Of a stretch of 64,000 nucleotides of DNA, positions 26,894 through 34,166 are shown in pieces (within the stretch, counting starts at the first letter, position 1; every line of letters starts with the position of its first letter). The position numbers were made by a program, and so were the translations under genes. A model generated the notes under the pieces. It searched no databases, was not told where the DNA came from, and saw nothing but the letters and a program-made list of their open reading frames with translations. The stretch covers positions 31,152 through 95,151 of the forward strand of contig CAZSHI010000007.1 of NCBI GenBank assembly GCA_964606735.1, in the 5' to 3' direction. This DNA comes from UBA5109 sp964606735. Lineage in GTDB: Bacteria > Pseudomonadota > Gammaproteobacteria > Pseudomonadales > Pseudohongiellaceae.

Positions 26894-27559
26894 TTGATAG
26901 TATTTGTTGCTTTAGTACTGGGTTCAAAGGAATTCATGGATCCTTATTTTGGCGCCTATGCAGGGCCTGCATCATTAATAATAACTCTTGTAATTTTAAC
27001 CATATATATCCGTCAAGCGGGGCAATCCTGGAGCTCAATGGGCTTGCGTAATTTGCCTGGCCTAAATGCAAAATTTCTGGTCTTACCCCAAGCATTTGCA
27101 ATATTCGTAACTGTATTAGCGATTATCGTCATTCTCACAAGAGCATTAGAAGTTGTAGGGTTTACTTTTATGTCAGAACCCATTGAGGGTGAAACAGAGC
27201 GCTGGGGAGACATCCAAGGAAATTTTCAGTTGTATCTGGTATTAATCGCTTTGTCATGGGTGAGTGCCGGTTTTGGTGAGGAGATGTTTTTTCGAGGTTT
27301 CCTTGTTACTCGATTGAAAACTGTTTTTAGTGATATTTATTTTTCGTCAACTGTATCAGTTTTACTTGCGGCTCTAATATTTGGTTACGTGCACATCTAT
27401 TACCAGGGGTTGACGGGCTTTGTAAATGCAGGAGTAATCGGGATAATTTTCGGGACTTATTTTCTGCTATATAGAAACAACCTTTGGCCGCTTGTAATAG
27501 CTCACGGCTTTATCAATTCCCTAGGATTTACATCTGAGTTCATGGGTTGGGGTCTATAA
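26894..27559 (+). CDS. CPBP-family intramembrane metalloprotease
   Basis: A polytopic protein of the CPBP/Rce1 family. The active-site motifs are GFGEEMFFRGFLVTRL (EExxxR), FGYVHIYYQG and LVIAHGFINS. Family members include CAAX prenyl proteases and bacteriocin-immunity proteins; the target here is unknown. TTG at 26894 gives 221 residues but starts inside a membrane helix. The frame stays open back to 26777 with no ATG, GTG or TTG. AAGGA at 26817-26821 lies nine bases before an in-frame ATT at 26831, which would add 21 charged residues, a likely true N-terminus. The gene is visibly AT-richer than its neighbours, consistent with transfer. Confidence 0.82.
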   Translation: MIVFVALVLGSKEFMDPYFGAYAGPASLIITLVILTIYIRQAGQSWSSMGLRNLPGLNAKFLVLPQAFAIFVTVLAIIVILTRALEVVGFTFMSEPIEGETERWGDIQGNFQLYLVLIALSWVSAGFGEEMFFRGFLVTRLKTVFSDIYFSSTVSVLLAALIFGYVHIYYQGLTGFVNAGVIGIIFGTYFLLYRNNLWPLVIAHGFINSLGFTSEFMGWGL

Positions 27560-27786
27560 CAATACTATAGCCAGAAATGTCGGTTATTAATCGATACTGT
27601 GAGCATGGGTCCAGAAGCTTACAGGCTATTAGTGATTAAATTGCTCGAAAAAGAGTGATGAATATTAGTCATTCTGCGATAGGTGTGGAAATGACAAGCT
27701 CAGTAATGTCTGTGCATAACTATCACTGAATCGATTTGTCTGAAGTGAAAATTATCAGATCAAGCTTGCACTTTATTTCCATCATT

Positions 27787-27821
27787 AGTTAAGAATTTGT
27801 TAAGAATTCAAGCTTGATAAT
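27787..27821 (+). promoter_or_regulatory. PhoP-like direct repeat plus -10 box upstream of DUF6152-like copy 2
   Basis: AGTTAA (27787-27792), five bases, TGTTAA (27798-27803): an 11-base-period direct repeat of the kind bound by OmpR/PhoB-family response regulators. Twelve bases after it is GATAAT (27816-27821), a good -10 box with no separate -35. This is the geometry of PhoP-activated promoters. GTTAAGAATT occurs twice in tandem. The rest of the 294-base gap (27560-27853) holds no other recognisable element. Confidence 0.55.
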
Positions 27822-27853
27822 AGGCTAACCAAACGTCATAAAGGAGATTGGTT

Positions 27854-28258
27854 ATGCAACCCAGCAAACGAAATTCATTCACAGCCATCATGTTGTCAAT
27901 GGGCATTAGTGTATTTGCCTCTGGAGCAGCCATTGCGCATCATTCATTCCCAGCTACCTATATTATGGATGACACGGAAACGATTGAGGGTGTCATGGTT
28001 CAGTTCCTGTTTCGTAACCCGCACTCATTTGTACATGTGATGGTGACGGATGAAGAGATAGGCGAAAATCATCGGTACGCGGTTGAGTGGGGAGGTGCCA
28101 GTGCGCTGGCCGGCTCGGTTGACCGCTCCAGCCTGAAGCCTGGTGACAGGGTTCGCATCAGTGGTCAACCTGGACGAAACCCCGATGATCATCGCCTACG
28201 TATGCAGAGTCTCGAAGTTGTGGATGGTGACTTTGTATGGAATGGCGACTTCGAGTAA
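27854..28258 (+). CDS. Secreted DUF6152-like protein (copy 2)
   Basis: A 134-residue paralogue of the copy at 25443. The signal peptide (AIMLSMGISVFASGAAIA) would be cut to leave mature His-His-Ser (AHHSFPATYIMD). A conserved RNPHSFVHVMV (His about 57), YAVEWGGASALAG and LKPGDRVRISGQPGRNP follow. ATG at 27854 has AAGGAG seven bases upstream and is preferred over TTG at 27848. It is transcribed on its own, with an activator-type promoter upstream and a perfect hairpin after the stop. Function is unknown. Confidence 0.8.
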   Translation: MQPSKRNSFTAIMLSMGISVFASGAAIAHHSFPATYIMDDTETIEGVMVQFLFRNPHSFVHVMVTDEEIGENHRYAVEWGGASALAGSVDRSSLKPGDRVRISGQPGRNPDDHRLRMQSLEVVDGDFVWNGDFE

Positions 28259-28277
28259 TTAAACCTTTCGTTATTAT

Positions 28278-28310
28278 GCGTCAGAGTAGATTGAATCCCT
28301 ACTCTGACGC
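28278..28310 (+). terminator. Perfect 12-bp inverted repeat after DUF6152-like copy 2
   Basis: GCGTCAGAGTAG (28278-28289) pairs perfectly with CTACTCTGACGC (28299-28310) around a nine-base loop. The tail (TATTGTTAG) is only moderately T-rich, so it may be an imperfect terminator or a transcript-stabilising hairpin. It lies 19 bases past the stop. Confidence 0.6.
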
Positions 28311-28464
28311 TATTGTTAGATGCTTTAAACTTTCCTGATACCAGCTATTTAGCAGTATAGTAAACCTTCTTTACTGGGTGAGTTTGGGTCTCTTCTTGGT
28401 TGCCGTCAGCCCAGTTCTCCACTTGATCAATAATTTAAAGCTGGTTTGAATACACGAGCATAAT

Positions 28465-28470
28465 TATAAT
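28465..28470 (+). promoter_or_regulatory. -10 box of rnpB
   Basis: A consensus TATAAT lies about ten bases before the expected 5' end of the RNase P RNA. No good -35 is seen at 16-18 bases (TTGAAT at 28446 is only 13 bases away). Confidence 0.6.
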
Positions 28471-28479
28471 TGCGCTGGT

Positions 28480-28812
28480 GAGTTGGCCAGACAATCGCTG
28501 TTTCTAACAGAGGAAAGTCCGGGCTCCACAGAGCGAGGTGCCAGGTAACCCCTGGGGGGCGTGAGCCTACGGAAAGTGCAGCAGAAAAGATACCGCCGGT
28601 TTACCGGTAAGGGTGAAATGGTGCGGTAAGAGCGCACCGCATGGGTGGCAACATTCCATGGCATGGTAAACCCCACCTGGAGCAAGGCCAAATAGGAACC
28701 TTTAGTGTTGCTCGCACTGGGTTCGGGTAGGCTGCAAGAGGGTCATGGCGACATGGCTCCCAGATGAATGATTGTCCACGACAGAACCCGGCTTACAGGC
28801 CAACTCACTTTT
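28480..28812 (+). ncRNA. rnpB: RNase P RNA, class A
   Basis: The catalytic RNA of RNase P, which matures tRNA 5' ends. The conserved cores are present: GAGGAAAGTCCGGGCTC, AGGGTGAAATGGTGCGGTAAG with AGAGCGCACCGC, AGCAAGGCCAAATAGG, GGGTAGGCTGC and the 3' CCACGACAGAACCCGGCTTA. Terminal helix P1 is formed by GAGTTGGCC (28480-28488) and GGCCAACTC (28798-28806), followed by ACTTTTTTCT, which serves as the terminator. Ends are estimated from P1. rnpB between rsmI and mraZ is typical for gammaproteobacteria. Confidence 0.97.
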
Positions 28813-29028
28813 TTCTGCAGCGGATGCAGTTCACGAAATCCTTTCCTGACCATTCGGGTCGCTTGCTAGCAGATCACGCTGCGTTTCTTAATAAATTACT
28901 TTAAGTTTTATGCATACCTAATTGTAAATTATGGTCTTTAACTTTTCCGTTGGCGGAAAAATGGGGACTTTTCCAGGTTTTCGCCGCATTTAGCTTCATT
29001 TTCTACACAAAATTATGCAAACAAGTGC
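28813..29028. other. Non-coding gap between rnpB and the mra promoter
   Basis: About 215 AT-rich bases without a credible ORF. The only clear structure is a perfect small hairpin, TTTTCCG (28943-28949) with CGGAAAA (28954-28960), loop TTGG. It lacks a T-tract on the plus strand, and its role is unknown. Confidence 0.45.
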
Positions 29029-29058
29029 TTGATTTACTTGTCAGAACTCCCTTATAGT
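29029..29058 (+). promoter_or_regulatory. Probable Pmra promoter of the dcw cluster
   Basis: TTGATT (29029-29034) and TATAGT (29053-29058) with an 18-base spacer, just upstream of the MraZ-type repeats. The predicted start near 29065 places the repeats in the early leader. Inferred from motif and position. Confidence 0.6.
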
Positions 29059-29078
29059 GCAAAAAAGTAGCAATAAAG

Positions 29079-29114
29079 TGGTTAAAAAGTGGGTTAATTG
29101 TGGGCTTTCATGGT
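29079..29114 (+). promoter_or_regulatory. MraZ-box-like TGGG repeats
   Basis: TGG(T) at 29079, TGGG at 29090, TGGG at 29101 and TGG(T) at 29111 are spaced 11, 11 and 10 bases, about one helical turn each. MraZ is known to bind phased TGGGN repeats upstream of its own gene and repress the operon; the position, just before mraZ, fits. Confidence 0.65.
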
Positions 29115-29139
29115 GAAAGACCCGGGTTGAGGTGAAGCT

Positions 29140-29598
29140 GTGCTATTTCGCGGATTACATTCAATTACCTTGGATGCGAAGGGTCGTATGGCGATGCCTG
29201 CCCGGTTTCGTGGAATTATCGATGAATTTTGCCAGGGCCAGTTGGTGGTTACTATCGATCAGGATGGTGAATCGCTGGTGATTTATCCACTGAACGAATT
29301 TGAAGCCATTGAGCGCAAGGTGGCTGCACTTTCCAGTTTTCATCCAGAATCTCGCCGCTTGAAAAACATATTTATCGGTCATGCTACTGAAGTGAATCTT
29401 GATGGTAGTGGCCGCATCCTGATTCCCCAGAATTTACGCCAGTTTGTTGGTCTGGATAAAAAGGTGGCGCTGGTCGGTCAGGGCAACAAACTCGCAGTCT
29501 GGAATGATGAGGTCTGGAATGAAACACGAGATGGCTGGCTGAAACATAAAGTGGAAGTTGACGATTTGCCGGATGAATTAAAGAACCTCTCCTTGTAG
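29140..29598 (+). CDS. mraZ: Transcriptional regulator MraZ
   Basis: A 152-residue DNA-binding regulator made of two AbrB-like halves, each with the signature DxKGR/DxSGR (SITLDAKGRMAMPARFR near residue 10 and VNLDGSGRILIPQNLRQF near 90). It assembles into rings that bind TGGG repeats and represses the dcw operon. GTG start at 29140 behind GAGGTGAA. First gene of the dcw cluster. Confidence 0.97.
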   Translation: MLFRGLHSITLDAKGRMAMPARFRGIIDEFCQGQLVVTIDQDGESLVIYPLNEFEAIERKVAALSSFHPESRRLKNIFIGHATEVNLDGSGRILIPQNLRQFVGLDKKVALVGQGNKLAVWNDEVWNETRDGWLKHKVEVDDLPDELKNLSL

Positions 29599-29608
29599 AG
29601 CAAGAGAA

Positions 29609-30538
29609 ATGAGTGGATTGCATCAGAGTGTACTGTTGGAGCAGGCCCTGGATGCATTGGTCAAGGATAAAGACGGTTTTTATATTGATGCCACCTTTGG
29701 GCGGGGTGGGCATAGCAGGAGAATACTGGAGAGCCTATCAGGTCAGGGGCGCTTACTGGTTATCGACAAAGACCCGGAGGCGATAGCCATTGCCAATGAG
29801 CTGGCAGCAAAGGATAAACGTGTCATTGTGCATCATGGCAGTTTTGCTGATGTGCAGGATGCGGTACAAGCCCTGAAGATGCAGGGGCGTGTGGCAGGCG
29901 TATTGATGGATCTGGGGGTCTCATCACCCCAGCTTGATGATCCGCGCAGAGGGTTTAGTTTTATGAAAGACGGACCTTTGGATATGCGAATGAATACACA
30001 GGCCGGGGAATCTGCCGGAGATTGGCTGGCCAGGGCAGATGAAAAAAGTATTGCAGATGTTCTTTATCAGTTTGGGGAAGAGCGTTTTTCGCGACGAATT
30101 GCCAGAGCCATCGTCAAGCGCAGACAGGAAAGGACGATAACAAGAACCCTGGATCTGGCTGAGATTATAAAGCAGGCACATCCCAAATGGGAAAAACACA
30201 AACATCCGGCAACACGGTCTTTTCAGGCGATCCGTATCTTTATTAACGATGAGCTGAAAGATCTTGAGCAGACCTTGCCGAAATTACTGGATGTTTTGAT
30301 GCCGGGAGGACGTCTGGTTGTGATCAGTTTCCATTCACTGGAAGACAGGCTGGTGAAGCGTTTTATACAAAATGAAGAGAAGGGTGACAGCTACCCGGCA
30401 GATTTGCCGGTGACGCAAGATTTTCTTAACCCTCGCCTCAGGCACATTGGCAAAGCTCTCAAGGCTGAGGCGGATGAACTGTCGGAAAATATCAGAGCGC
30501 GCAGTGCCGTTATGCGTGTTGCTGAAAAGGTTGCCTGA
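29609..30538 (+). CDS. rsmH: 16S rRNA (cytosine1402-N4)-methyltransferase
   Basis: RsmH (MraW) adds the N4-methyl group to C1402, the same nucleotide modified by RsmI encoded 6 kb upstream. The 309 residues show HQSVLLEQALDAL, the SAM site YIDATFGRGGHSRRIL, GVLMDLGVSSPQLDDPRRGF and ISFHSLEDRLVKRF. It starts 10 bases after mraZ; its stop overlaps ftsL's ATG by one base. Confidence 0.98.
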   Translation: MSGLHQSVLLEQALDALVKDKDGFYIDATFGRGGHSRRILESLSGQGRLLVIDKDPEAIAIANELAAKDKRVIVHHGSFADVQDAVQALKMQGRVAGVLMDLGVSSPQLDDPRRGFSFMKDGPLDMRMNTQAGESAGDWLARADEKSIADVLYQFGEERFSRRIARAIVKRRQERTITRTLDLAEIIKQAHPKWEKHKHPATRSFQAIRIFINDELKDLEQTLPKLLDVLMPGGRLVVISFHSLEDRLVKRFIQNEEKGDSYPADLPVTQDFLNPRLRHIGKALKAEADELSENIRARSAVMRVAEKVA

Positions 30539-30855
30539 TGCCTGTGTTTTCCCAAAAGCAGGAGGCAAACAGAAGAAGAACCAGGCCGGGGAGAGTCTGG
30601 TTCGGTTTTACAGTATTGCTCGGTGCGGTGGGCGTGTCTGCATTGAGCGTTGTTTATTCAACACACCAGAGTCGGCATTTATTGAATGAATTGCAGGCGC
30701 TGGAAAATGAACGAAATGCCTTGCAGGTTGAATGGGGCCAGTTGCTGCTGGAGCAAAGCAGCCTGATCTCGCAGGGCAGGGTGGAGGATATTGCCAAAGC
30801 AGAACTCAACATGGTGATACCAGGTCGGGAAGACATTGTGGTAGTAAAAAGATGA
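30538..30855 (+). CDS. ftsL: Cell division protein FtsL
   Basis: A 105-residue bitopic protein: short cytoplasmic basic tail, one membrane helix (about 22-40, VWFGFTVLLGAVGVSALSVV), then a periplasmic leucine-zipper-like coil (SRHLLNELQALENERNALQV). FtsL joins FtsB and FtsQ to activate FtsWI. Identified by topology, size and position between rsmH and ftsI. Confidence 0.94.
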   Translation: MPVFSQKQEANRRRTRPGRVWFGFTVLLGAVGVSALSVVYSTHQSRHLLNELQALENERNALQVEWGQLLLEQSSLISQGRVEDIAKAELNMVIPGREDIVVVKR

Positions 30856-32627
30856 GTGTGTCTCATATAGAAAAAATTCAGGCTTGGAGACTTTATTTTG
30901 TCTTCACTGTGATTTTTTCACTTATTGCTGTCACCGCCTGGAAAGTTTTTGACTTGCAGGTTATGAACAATGAAGTGCTGCAAAGGCAGGGAGATGCAAG
31001 GACTGTTCGTAATGATGTGATTGCTGCGCACCGCGGCAATATTCTGGATCGCAATGGTCAGCCGCTGGCGATCAGTACGCCAGTACAGTCACTGGCAATC
31101 AATCCCAGGGAAATACTCTTGCACCCGGAGCAGTGGGACCAGTTTGCGCTGGCAGTCACAGCTATCGGGCTTAATCCTGATGTACTGCGCACACGCATCG
31201 AAGCCAACTCAAATCGTGAATTCCTGTTTCTCAAACGGCGTATTCCGCCGGCAGAAGCCGATCTGGTATTGCGTCATGATTTTGATGGCGTTTGGGCCGA
31301 AGAGGAATACAAGCGTTTCTACCCCTTGGGTGAAGTGGCAGTTCATGTAGTAGGTCTGGCCAATAGTGATGAGGTTGGTCAGGAAGGTATTGAGCTGGCC
31401 TATGAAGACTGGTTGCAGGGCTCGCCGGGTTCCAGGCAGGTTCTCAAGGATCGCAATGGCGGCATTATCCGTGAAGTAAAAATCAATGAAGTGGCCCAGC
31501 CCGGCAATGACCTGATGCTGAGCATTGATTCGCAAATTCAGTTTTTGGCCTACAAGGCCCTCAAGGAAGAAGTGACCCGCCGTTATGCTACGGCAGGATC
31601 GGCTGTCGTGCTGGATGTGCAAAGTGGTGAAGTCCTGGCAATGGTCAATCAGCCTTCCTATAACCCGAACAACCGCAACAGTCTGAGTGAGCAACTGGAC
31701 GGTCTTAAAAACCGCGCAATTGCTGAATCGCTGGAACCAGGCTCCACTGCCAAGGCATTTACGATTACTGCGGCACTAGAAAGCGGACTATTTGATACGC
31801 AAAGCATTATCGATACCAGTCCCGGCTATATCCGGGTCGACAGTGCGACTATCCGTGATCCGGTCAATTATGGTGAATCCAATTTGGAAAGAATTCTGAC
31901 TAAATCATCTCAGGTCGGCGCCACCAAGCTGGCACTTGCCATGGGACAGGAGCCGATGCTGGATATGCTAAGGCGTGTAGGCTTGGGCCAGGCCCCGGGT
32001 ACGGGTTTCCCGGGAGAATCTGCCGGACTGATTCCCGAACGTTCGCGCTGGAGCAAAACAGAAATAGCCACGCTTGCCTACGGTTATGGCTTTCAGGCTT
32101 CGCCCTTGCAGCTTGCCCAGGCTTACATGGTCTTCGCCAACGGGGGTGTTTATAAACCTATTTCTCTGTTGAAGATTGACAGTCCGGATGAGGTTTCCGG
32201 TACCCGTGTGATCAGTGAAGAACTGGCTGCCACGGTGACCAGCATGATGGAAGCCGTGGTGGCACCCGGAGAAGGTGGTACCGGAACCCGAGCCTATATT
32301 CCAACACATCGTGTGGCTGGTAAAACGGGAACAGCCTGGTTCTACGATGTTCAAAATGGTGGTTATGATGAGGAGAATTATATCTCGCTGTTTGCCGGTT
32401 TTGCGCCCGTAACCAATCCGAGAATTGTTACGGTTGTAACGATTCATGAGCCACAGGGAGAAGAGTACGGTGGCGGTCAGGTCGCTGCACCGGTATTTGC
32501 AGAAATTACTGCCGGCGCGTTGCGCATCCTGAATGTGCCGCCGGATCTGCTACCAGTCAGCAACGGCGAGCTAAGTGCCGCCAATAGCGATGCAGTTCGT
32601 GTCAGCATGTCGGAGACAGGGCGATGA
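30852..32627 (+). CDS. ftsI: Peptidoglycan D,D-transpeptidase FtsI (PBP3)
   Basis: The septal transpeptidase. 591 residues from ATG at 30852, which overlaps the ftsL stop (ATGA). One N-terminal membrane helix (LYFVFTVIFSLIAVTAW), a PBP dimerisation domain, then the transpeptidase domain: SxxK as EPGSTAKAF (Ser about 298), KTG as AGKTGTAWF (about 490). The second motif reads SSQ (about 352-354) where SSN is expected. Otherwise length and ends are normal. Partner of FtsW encoded 5 kb downstream. Confidence 0.97.
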   Translation: MSVSHIEKIQAWRLYFVFTVIFSLIAVTAWKVFDLQVMNNEVLQRQGDARTVRNDVIAAHRGNILDRNGQPLAISTPVQSLAINPREILLHPEQWDQFALAVTAIGLNPDVLRTRIEANSNREFLFLKRRIPPAEADLVLRHDFDGVWAEEEYKRFYPLGEVAVHVVGLANSDEVGQEGIELAYEDWLQGSPGSRQVLKDRNGGIIREVKINEVAQPGNDLMLSIDSQIQFLAYKALKEEVTRRYATAGSAVVLDVQSGEVLAMVNQPSYNPNNRNSLSEQLDGLKNRAIAESLEPGSTAKAFTITAALESGLFDTQSIIDTSPGYIRVDSATIRDPVNYGESNLERILTKSSQVGATKLALAMGQEPMLDMLRRVGLGQAPGTGFPGESAGLIPERSRWSKTEIATLAYGYGFQASPLQLAQAYMVFANGGVYKPISLLKIDSPDEVSGTRVISEELAATVTSMMEAVVAPGEGGTGTRAYIPTHRVAGKTGTAWFYDVQNGGYDEENYISLFAGFAPVTNPRIVTVVTIHEPQGEEYGGGQVAAPVFAEITAGALRILNVPPDLLPVSNGELSAANSDAVRVSMSETGR

Positions 32628-34162
32628 ATACGGCGCAGAGCATGTCGGAACAGATGAGTCTGTCCCTCTTGCTGGAAGGAGAACTCAAGATCCCCAAAAA
32701 GCTGGATGTTGTCCTAACCGGTATTGAGCTCGACAGTCGCAGGATAGAAGCCGGCGACCTATTTATCGCCTGCAAGGGGGCGAACTTTGATGGCAGGGAC
32801 TTCGTTAATGAAGTTGTCACCAAAGGTGCCGCGGCTGTGCTGGTGGAAAAAGGGGATTTGTGGCAAGAAATTTCAACGGTAAATAATGTGCCGGTGGTCC
32901 CGGTCGATAAGCTGGCCTGCAGGCTGAGTAAAATCGCAGCAACATTTTTTGCCAATCCCGCCCGGCATCTCAATCTGATTGGGATAACCGGAACTAATGG
33001 TAAAACCAGTATTTGCCAGTTTCTGGGTCAGTGTTTTACTAGCCTGGGCCATGTCTGTGGTGTCAGCGGAACTCTTGGCTACGGGCTCTTCGGTCAGGGC
33101 AATCAACAGATGTCCGCCGATTCTCCCGGAACAACGCCGGACTCGATTGCCGTGCAACGAATTTTTAGTGAACTGCTCAAGGCCAAAGCAGACACCATGG
33201 TGATGGAAGTGTCCTCGCATGGTCTCAAGCAGGGACGGGTCTGTGTCGATGAATTCGACATAGCCATTTTTACCAATCTGACACGCGATCACCTGGATTA
33301 CCACGGTTCCATGCATGCCTATGGCGAAGAGAAGCTGAAACTCTTCAGTGGCGCGCGCCTGTCAACAGCAGTAGTCAACATGGATGATCTGTTCAGTGCT
33401 GTCATCCTCAAGAATCTGTCTAAACGCGTGAACAGTTTTACCTACAGTTTGCGTGATCGTCGTGCAGATGTTTTCCCCGAAAATGTCGCGTTCACCCGGC
33501 ACGGTTTTGAGCTGGATATTGTCAGCCCCTGGGGAGAGGGAACACTGCAAACGGGTCTGCTGGGGTCTTTTAATATCAGTAATCTACTGGCTGTGCTGAC
33601 CACAGTATTGGCCAATGAAATGCCCAGGGGAAAGTTTACTTTTGAAGAGTTGCTGAAGCTTGTAGCTGGCGTGCAACCGGTAAAAGGTCGCATGGAATTA
33701 ATTGGAGAGAAGTCAGTCGCCGTGGTTGTTGATTACGCACATACACCTGATGCACTCAAAAATGCCTTGCAGGCTCTGCATGAACATTACAAAGGAAAAA
33801 TCTGTTGTGTTTTTGGCTGTGGTGGAGAAAGAGATCCGGGTAAGCGTCCGATGATGGCCCGTATAGCCGAGCGTCTGGCAGATAAGGTGATGGTGACTGA
33901 TGACAATCCCCGGCAGGAATCGTCCGAGCAGATTATTCAGCAAATCCTCTCAGGTTTCAGTGATAGCGAAAAAGTCCGTGTGGAGAGTGATCGGGCCAAA
34001 GCCATTGAACTGGCAATCAATGAAGCCGAGCCCGGTGATGTGGTTCTGATTGCCGGTAAAGGTCATGAGGAATATCAGGATGTCGGAGGCAAGCGCATGC
34101 TGTTCAGTGATGTGAAGCAGGCACGAGTTTCATTAAGCAAACGTTTTCCAGAATCAGGTTGA
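32624..34162 (+). CDS. murE: UDP-MurNAc-tripeptide synthetase (meso-diaminopimelate adding)
   Basis: MurE adds the third residue of the stem peptide. 512 residues with the ATP loop LIGITGTNGKTSICQFLG and the specificity motif DNPR (VTDDNPRQESS), which in characterised MurE enzymes selects meso-DAP, as expected in a Gram-negative. The ATG overlaps the ftsI stop by four bases. Confidence 0.97.
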   Translation: MNTAQSMSEQMSLSLLLEGELKIPKKLDVVLTGIELDSRRIEAGDLFIACKGANFDGRDFVNEVVTKGAAAVLVEKGDLWQEISTVNNVPVVPVDKLACRLSKIAATFFANPARHLNLIGITGTNGKTSICQFLGQCFTSLGHVCGVSGTLGYGLFGQGNQQMSADSPGTTPDSIAVQRIFSELLKAKADTMVMEVSSHGLKQGRVCVDEFDIAIFTNLTRDHLDYHGSMHAYGEEKLKLFSGARLSTAVVNMDDLFSAVILKNLSKRVNSFTYSLRDRRADVFPENVAFTRHGFELDIVSPWGEGTLQTGLLGSFNISNLLAVLTTVLANEMPRGKFTFEELLKLVAGVQPVKGRMELIGEKSVAVVVDYAHTPDALKNALQALHEHYKGKICCVFGCGGERDPGKRPMMARIAERLADKVMVTDDNPRQESSEQIIQQILSGFSDSEKVRVESDRAKAIELAINEAEPGDVVLIAGKGHEEYQDVGGKRMLFSDVKQARVSLSKRFPESG

Positions 34163-34166
34163 GCAT

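Noticed and set aside
30732..30851. Upstream extension of ftsI inside ftsL
   Set aside because: The Gly/Gln/Arg-rich residues match ftsL read in another frame; ATG 30852 gives the normal FtsI N-terminus and the usual ATGA overlap.
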